15,123 bases of DNA, taken from assembly GCF_000188295.1 (NCBI RefSeq), contig NZ_GL831112.1, positions 913,448 to 928,570 on the forward strand, in the 5' to 3' direction. Below the pieces are notes generated by a model. It saw only the letters and a program-made list of their open reading frames with translations, searched no databases and was not told the DNA's origin. Below are positions 13,565-15,123 of this stretch, in pieces; position 1 is the first letter of the stretch, and each line of letters opens with the position of its first letter. The DNA is from Streptococcus vestibularis ATCC 49124. GTDB lineage: Bacteria > Bacillota > Bacilli > Lactobacillales > Streptococcaceae. Position numbers and translations under genes: made by a program.

Positions 13565-15123
13565 ATGCGAACGAAAGATTTTATCTACTATGCCAGCGCG
13601 GCTGTTCTCTTGGCTGTAACTACTCAGGTTGCTCAAGCAGATGAAGTGGCAACACAAGCGCCTTCTATTGCTGAAGGAAACCACTATCAGCCTGAAACCG
13701 TAGCAGATATTTTGGGTGGTGAAGCGTCACTTATTGAAACACCAAGCTCAACTGTTTCAGCCCCTGCCTCTACAGCTACTGCTAAGCAAAATTCGGAAGC
13801 GTCTAGTGTGGCGGCTGTAACCTCAATTGCATCAACATATGTAGCTAACTCAACAACGACTGTTACGTCTACATCAGTAGCGACTTCAAATGTTAGCTCT
13901 GAGAGTGTGACTGCTTCTGCACATTCAACGGCTTCTGAGGCTTCTAACAAGGCTGTTGCCAAACCTGCTAAATTAACGAATTCTTCAGATGTCTCTTCGA
14001 CAACTCTTAGGGTTCAGCCTAAGACTTTTATTGATGTCAGTAGCCATAATGGCGATATCAGTGTAGATGATTACCGTGCTCTTGCACGCCAAGGAGTGGG
14101 TGGCGTAGTCGTTAAATTGACTGAAGACACTTGGTACAATAATCCCAAAGCTCCATCACAGGTTCGCAATGCGCAAATCGCAGGCCTCCAAGTATCGACT
14201 TATCATTTTTCTCGATACACAACTGAGGAAGAAGCACGTGCAGAGGCTCGTTTCTATATCGAGGCAGCACAAAGACTTAACCTTCCAAAGAGCACTGTTA
14301 TGGTTAATGATTTTGAAGATTCTAACATGCTTCCTAATATCAACCGTAACACTCAAGCATGGGTTAATGAAATGCGCAAGCATGGTTACAATAACTTGAT
14401 GTTCTATACTAGTGCTAGTTGGTTGGATGAGAACAATCTAGGCTATCGTGGACCTGTTTCTACCTCTCAATTTGGTATTGAAAACTTCTGGGTTGCCCAA
14501 TATCCATCAGCAACACTTACGGCTACTAGTGCAAAGAATATGCGTTATAACGGTAAAACTGGTGCATGGCAGTTCTCAGCGACAGCTAATCTTTTGCCAG
14601 GCAAACATGTCTTCGATCAAAGTGTTGACTATACTGGACGTTTTACTGCTAATGTAGGCATTGAAACAGATCCAACTCAAGGTGATTTGAGTGGTGTTAT
14701 CTCAATTGTCAATAACAACCCAATCTTAGGTAGCTTTGATGTTGTCATCTCTAATGTCAAAGCACCAAATGGTGTTGGAACAGTCTCTGTTCCAATTTGG
14801 TCAGAAATTAATGGCCAAGATGACATTATCTGGTATACTGCTGACCGTCAAAATAATGGAACTTATACAGTCAATGTTAAAGCTTCAGCCCATAAAAACT
14901 CAACAGGCCTTTATAATGTTCACCTTTATTATGTTCAAAAAGACGGACAATTGACGGGTGTTGGCGGAACAACTACTCAAGTCTTTATTGGTAAGACACC
15001 AGAGCAGTTGAAACCCAAAGCAAGTTTTGCTATTGAGAATAACAACGTCAATGCTGGTACTTTTGACGCCGTTATCACTAATATATCAGCTCCTCTAGGT
15101 GTTAAAGAAGTTTTAGTTCCATC
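13565..15123 (+). CDS. Secreted GH25 muramidase with Bsp-type repeats (partial)
   Basis: The reading frame is open from ATG 13565 to the window end: 519 codons are visible and the C-terminus is missing. A signal peptide (about 1-25, ending AQA) is followed by a long Ser/Thr/Ala-rich linker (about 58-145), probably spanning the cell wall. The glycoside hydrolase family 25 domain (about 153-355) starts at FIDVSSHNG, with catalytic candidates D157, D249 and E251 (NDFED). GH25 enzymes cut the MurNAc-GlcNAc bond of peptidoglycan. Behind it lies one GBS Bsp-like repeat (about 371-475) and the start of a second (from about 483). Streptococcal autolysins with these parts, such as AtlA of S. mutans, place the repeats before the catalytic domain; here the order is reversed. 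AAGGA seven bases upstream supports the start. A role in cell separation or autolysis is likely but inferred. Confidence 0.9.
   Translation, partial: MRTKDFIYYASAAVLLAVTTQVAQADEVATQAPSIAEGNHYQPETVADILGGEASLIETPSSTVSAPASTATAKQNSEASSVAAVTSIASTYVANSTTTVTSTSVATSNVSSESVTASAHSTASEASNKAVAKPAKLTNSSDVSSTTLRVQPKTFIDVSSHNGDISVDDYRALARQGVGGVVVKLTEDTWYNNPKAPSQVRNAQIAGLQVSTYHFSRYTTEEEARAEARFYIEAAQRLNLPKSTVMVNDFEDSNMLPNINRNTQAWVNEMRKHGYNNLMFYTSASWLDENNLGYRGPVSTSQFGIENFWVAQYPSATLTATSAKNMRYNGKTGAWQFSATANLLPGKHVFDQSVDYTGRFTANVGIETDPTQGDLSGVISIVNNNPILGSFDVVISNVKAPNGVGTVSVPIWSEINGQDDIIWYTADRQNNGTYTVNVKASAHKNSTGLYNVHLYYVQKDGQLTGVGGTTTQVFIGKTPEQLKPKASFAIENNNVNAGTFDAVITNISAPLGVKEVLVP

Noticed and set aside
13687..13962. 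91-codon minus-strand ORF rich in Ala, Val and Glu
   Set aside because: It is the antisense shadow of the Ser/Thr-rich linker of the GH25 gene and has no ribosome binding site.

Overview
The window looks like a chromosomal segment of a Streptococcus, most likely of the salivarius group (S. salivarius, S. vestibularis, S. thermophilus). This rests on AT-rich DNA, strong AGGAG-type ribosome binding sites, and recognisable streptococcal forms of MntE, Ung, PyrC and a pyruvate dehydrogenase cluster whose E3 carries its own lipoyl domain. The genus is well supported. The species group is inference.

Layout. Bases 1-88 are AT-rich flank in which I see nothing. Two separately transcribed genes on the minus strand follow: dacA (118-1464, a low-molecular-weight penicillin-binding protein) and mntE (1703-2899, a manganese exporter of the CDF family), each with its own terminator and -10 box. 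From a divergent promoter region, ung and pyrC run on the plus strand (3113-5054). A strong terminator follows, and then a DUF2207 membrane protein gene starts only 20 bases beyond it (5129-7054). A bidirectional terminator separates this from a doubtful minus-strand membrane ORF (7079-7570) that lacks a proper start and may be a gene remnant.

The centre of the window is the pyruvate dehydrogenase complex: pdhA and pdhB (E1 alpha and beta, 7763-9757), pdhC (E2, 9987-11375) and pdhD (E3, 11554-13302). Together they oxidise pyruvate to acetyl-CoA. E2 has one lipoyl domain and two tandem subunit-binding domains. E3 has an N-terminal lipoyl domain identical to that of E2 over 85 residues. A terminator follows, and then a secreted GH25 muramidase with Bsp-type repeats, cut by the window end (13565-15123).

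The most interesting feature lies in the two gaps before pdhC (229 bases) and pdhD (178 bases). Both ATGs lack a Shine-Dalgarno sequence nearby. Instead each gap carries a strong AAAGGAG about 130-136 bases upstream, followed by an RNA that I can fold by hand into the same three-way-junction shape. The helices differ in sequence between the two copies but keep pairing through compensatory changes, and each closing helix starts at the Shine-Dalgarno sequence and ends 12-13 bases before the ATG. This looks like a structured leader that brings a distant ribosome binding site next to the start codon, and perhaps regulates it. I do not recognise it as a known RNA family. Leader and lipoyl domain appear to have been duplicated together.

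No stretch longer than 300 bases lacks a gene. The intergenic regions hold the promoters, terminators and leaders listed.
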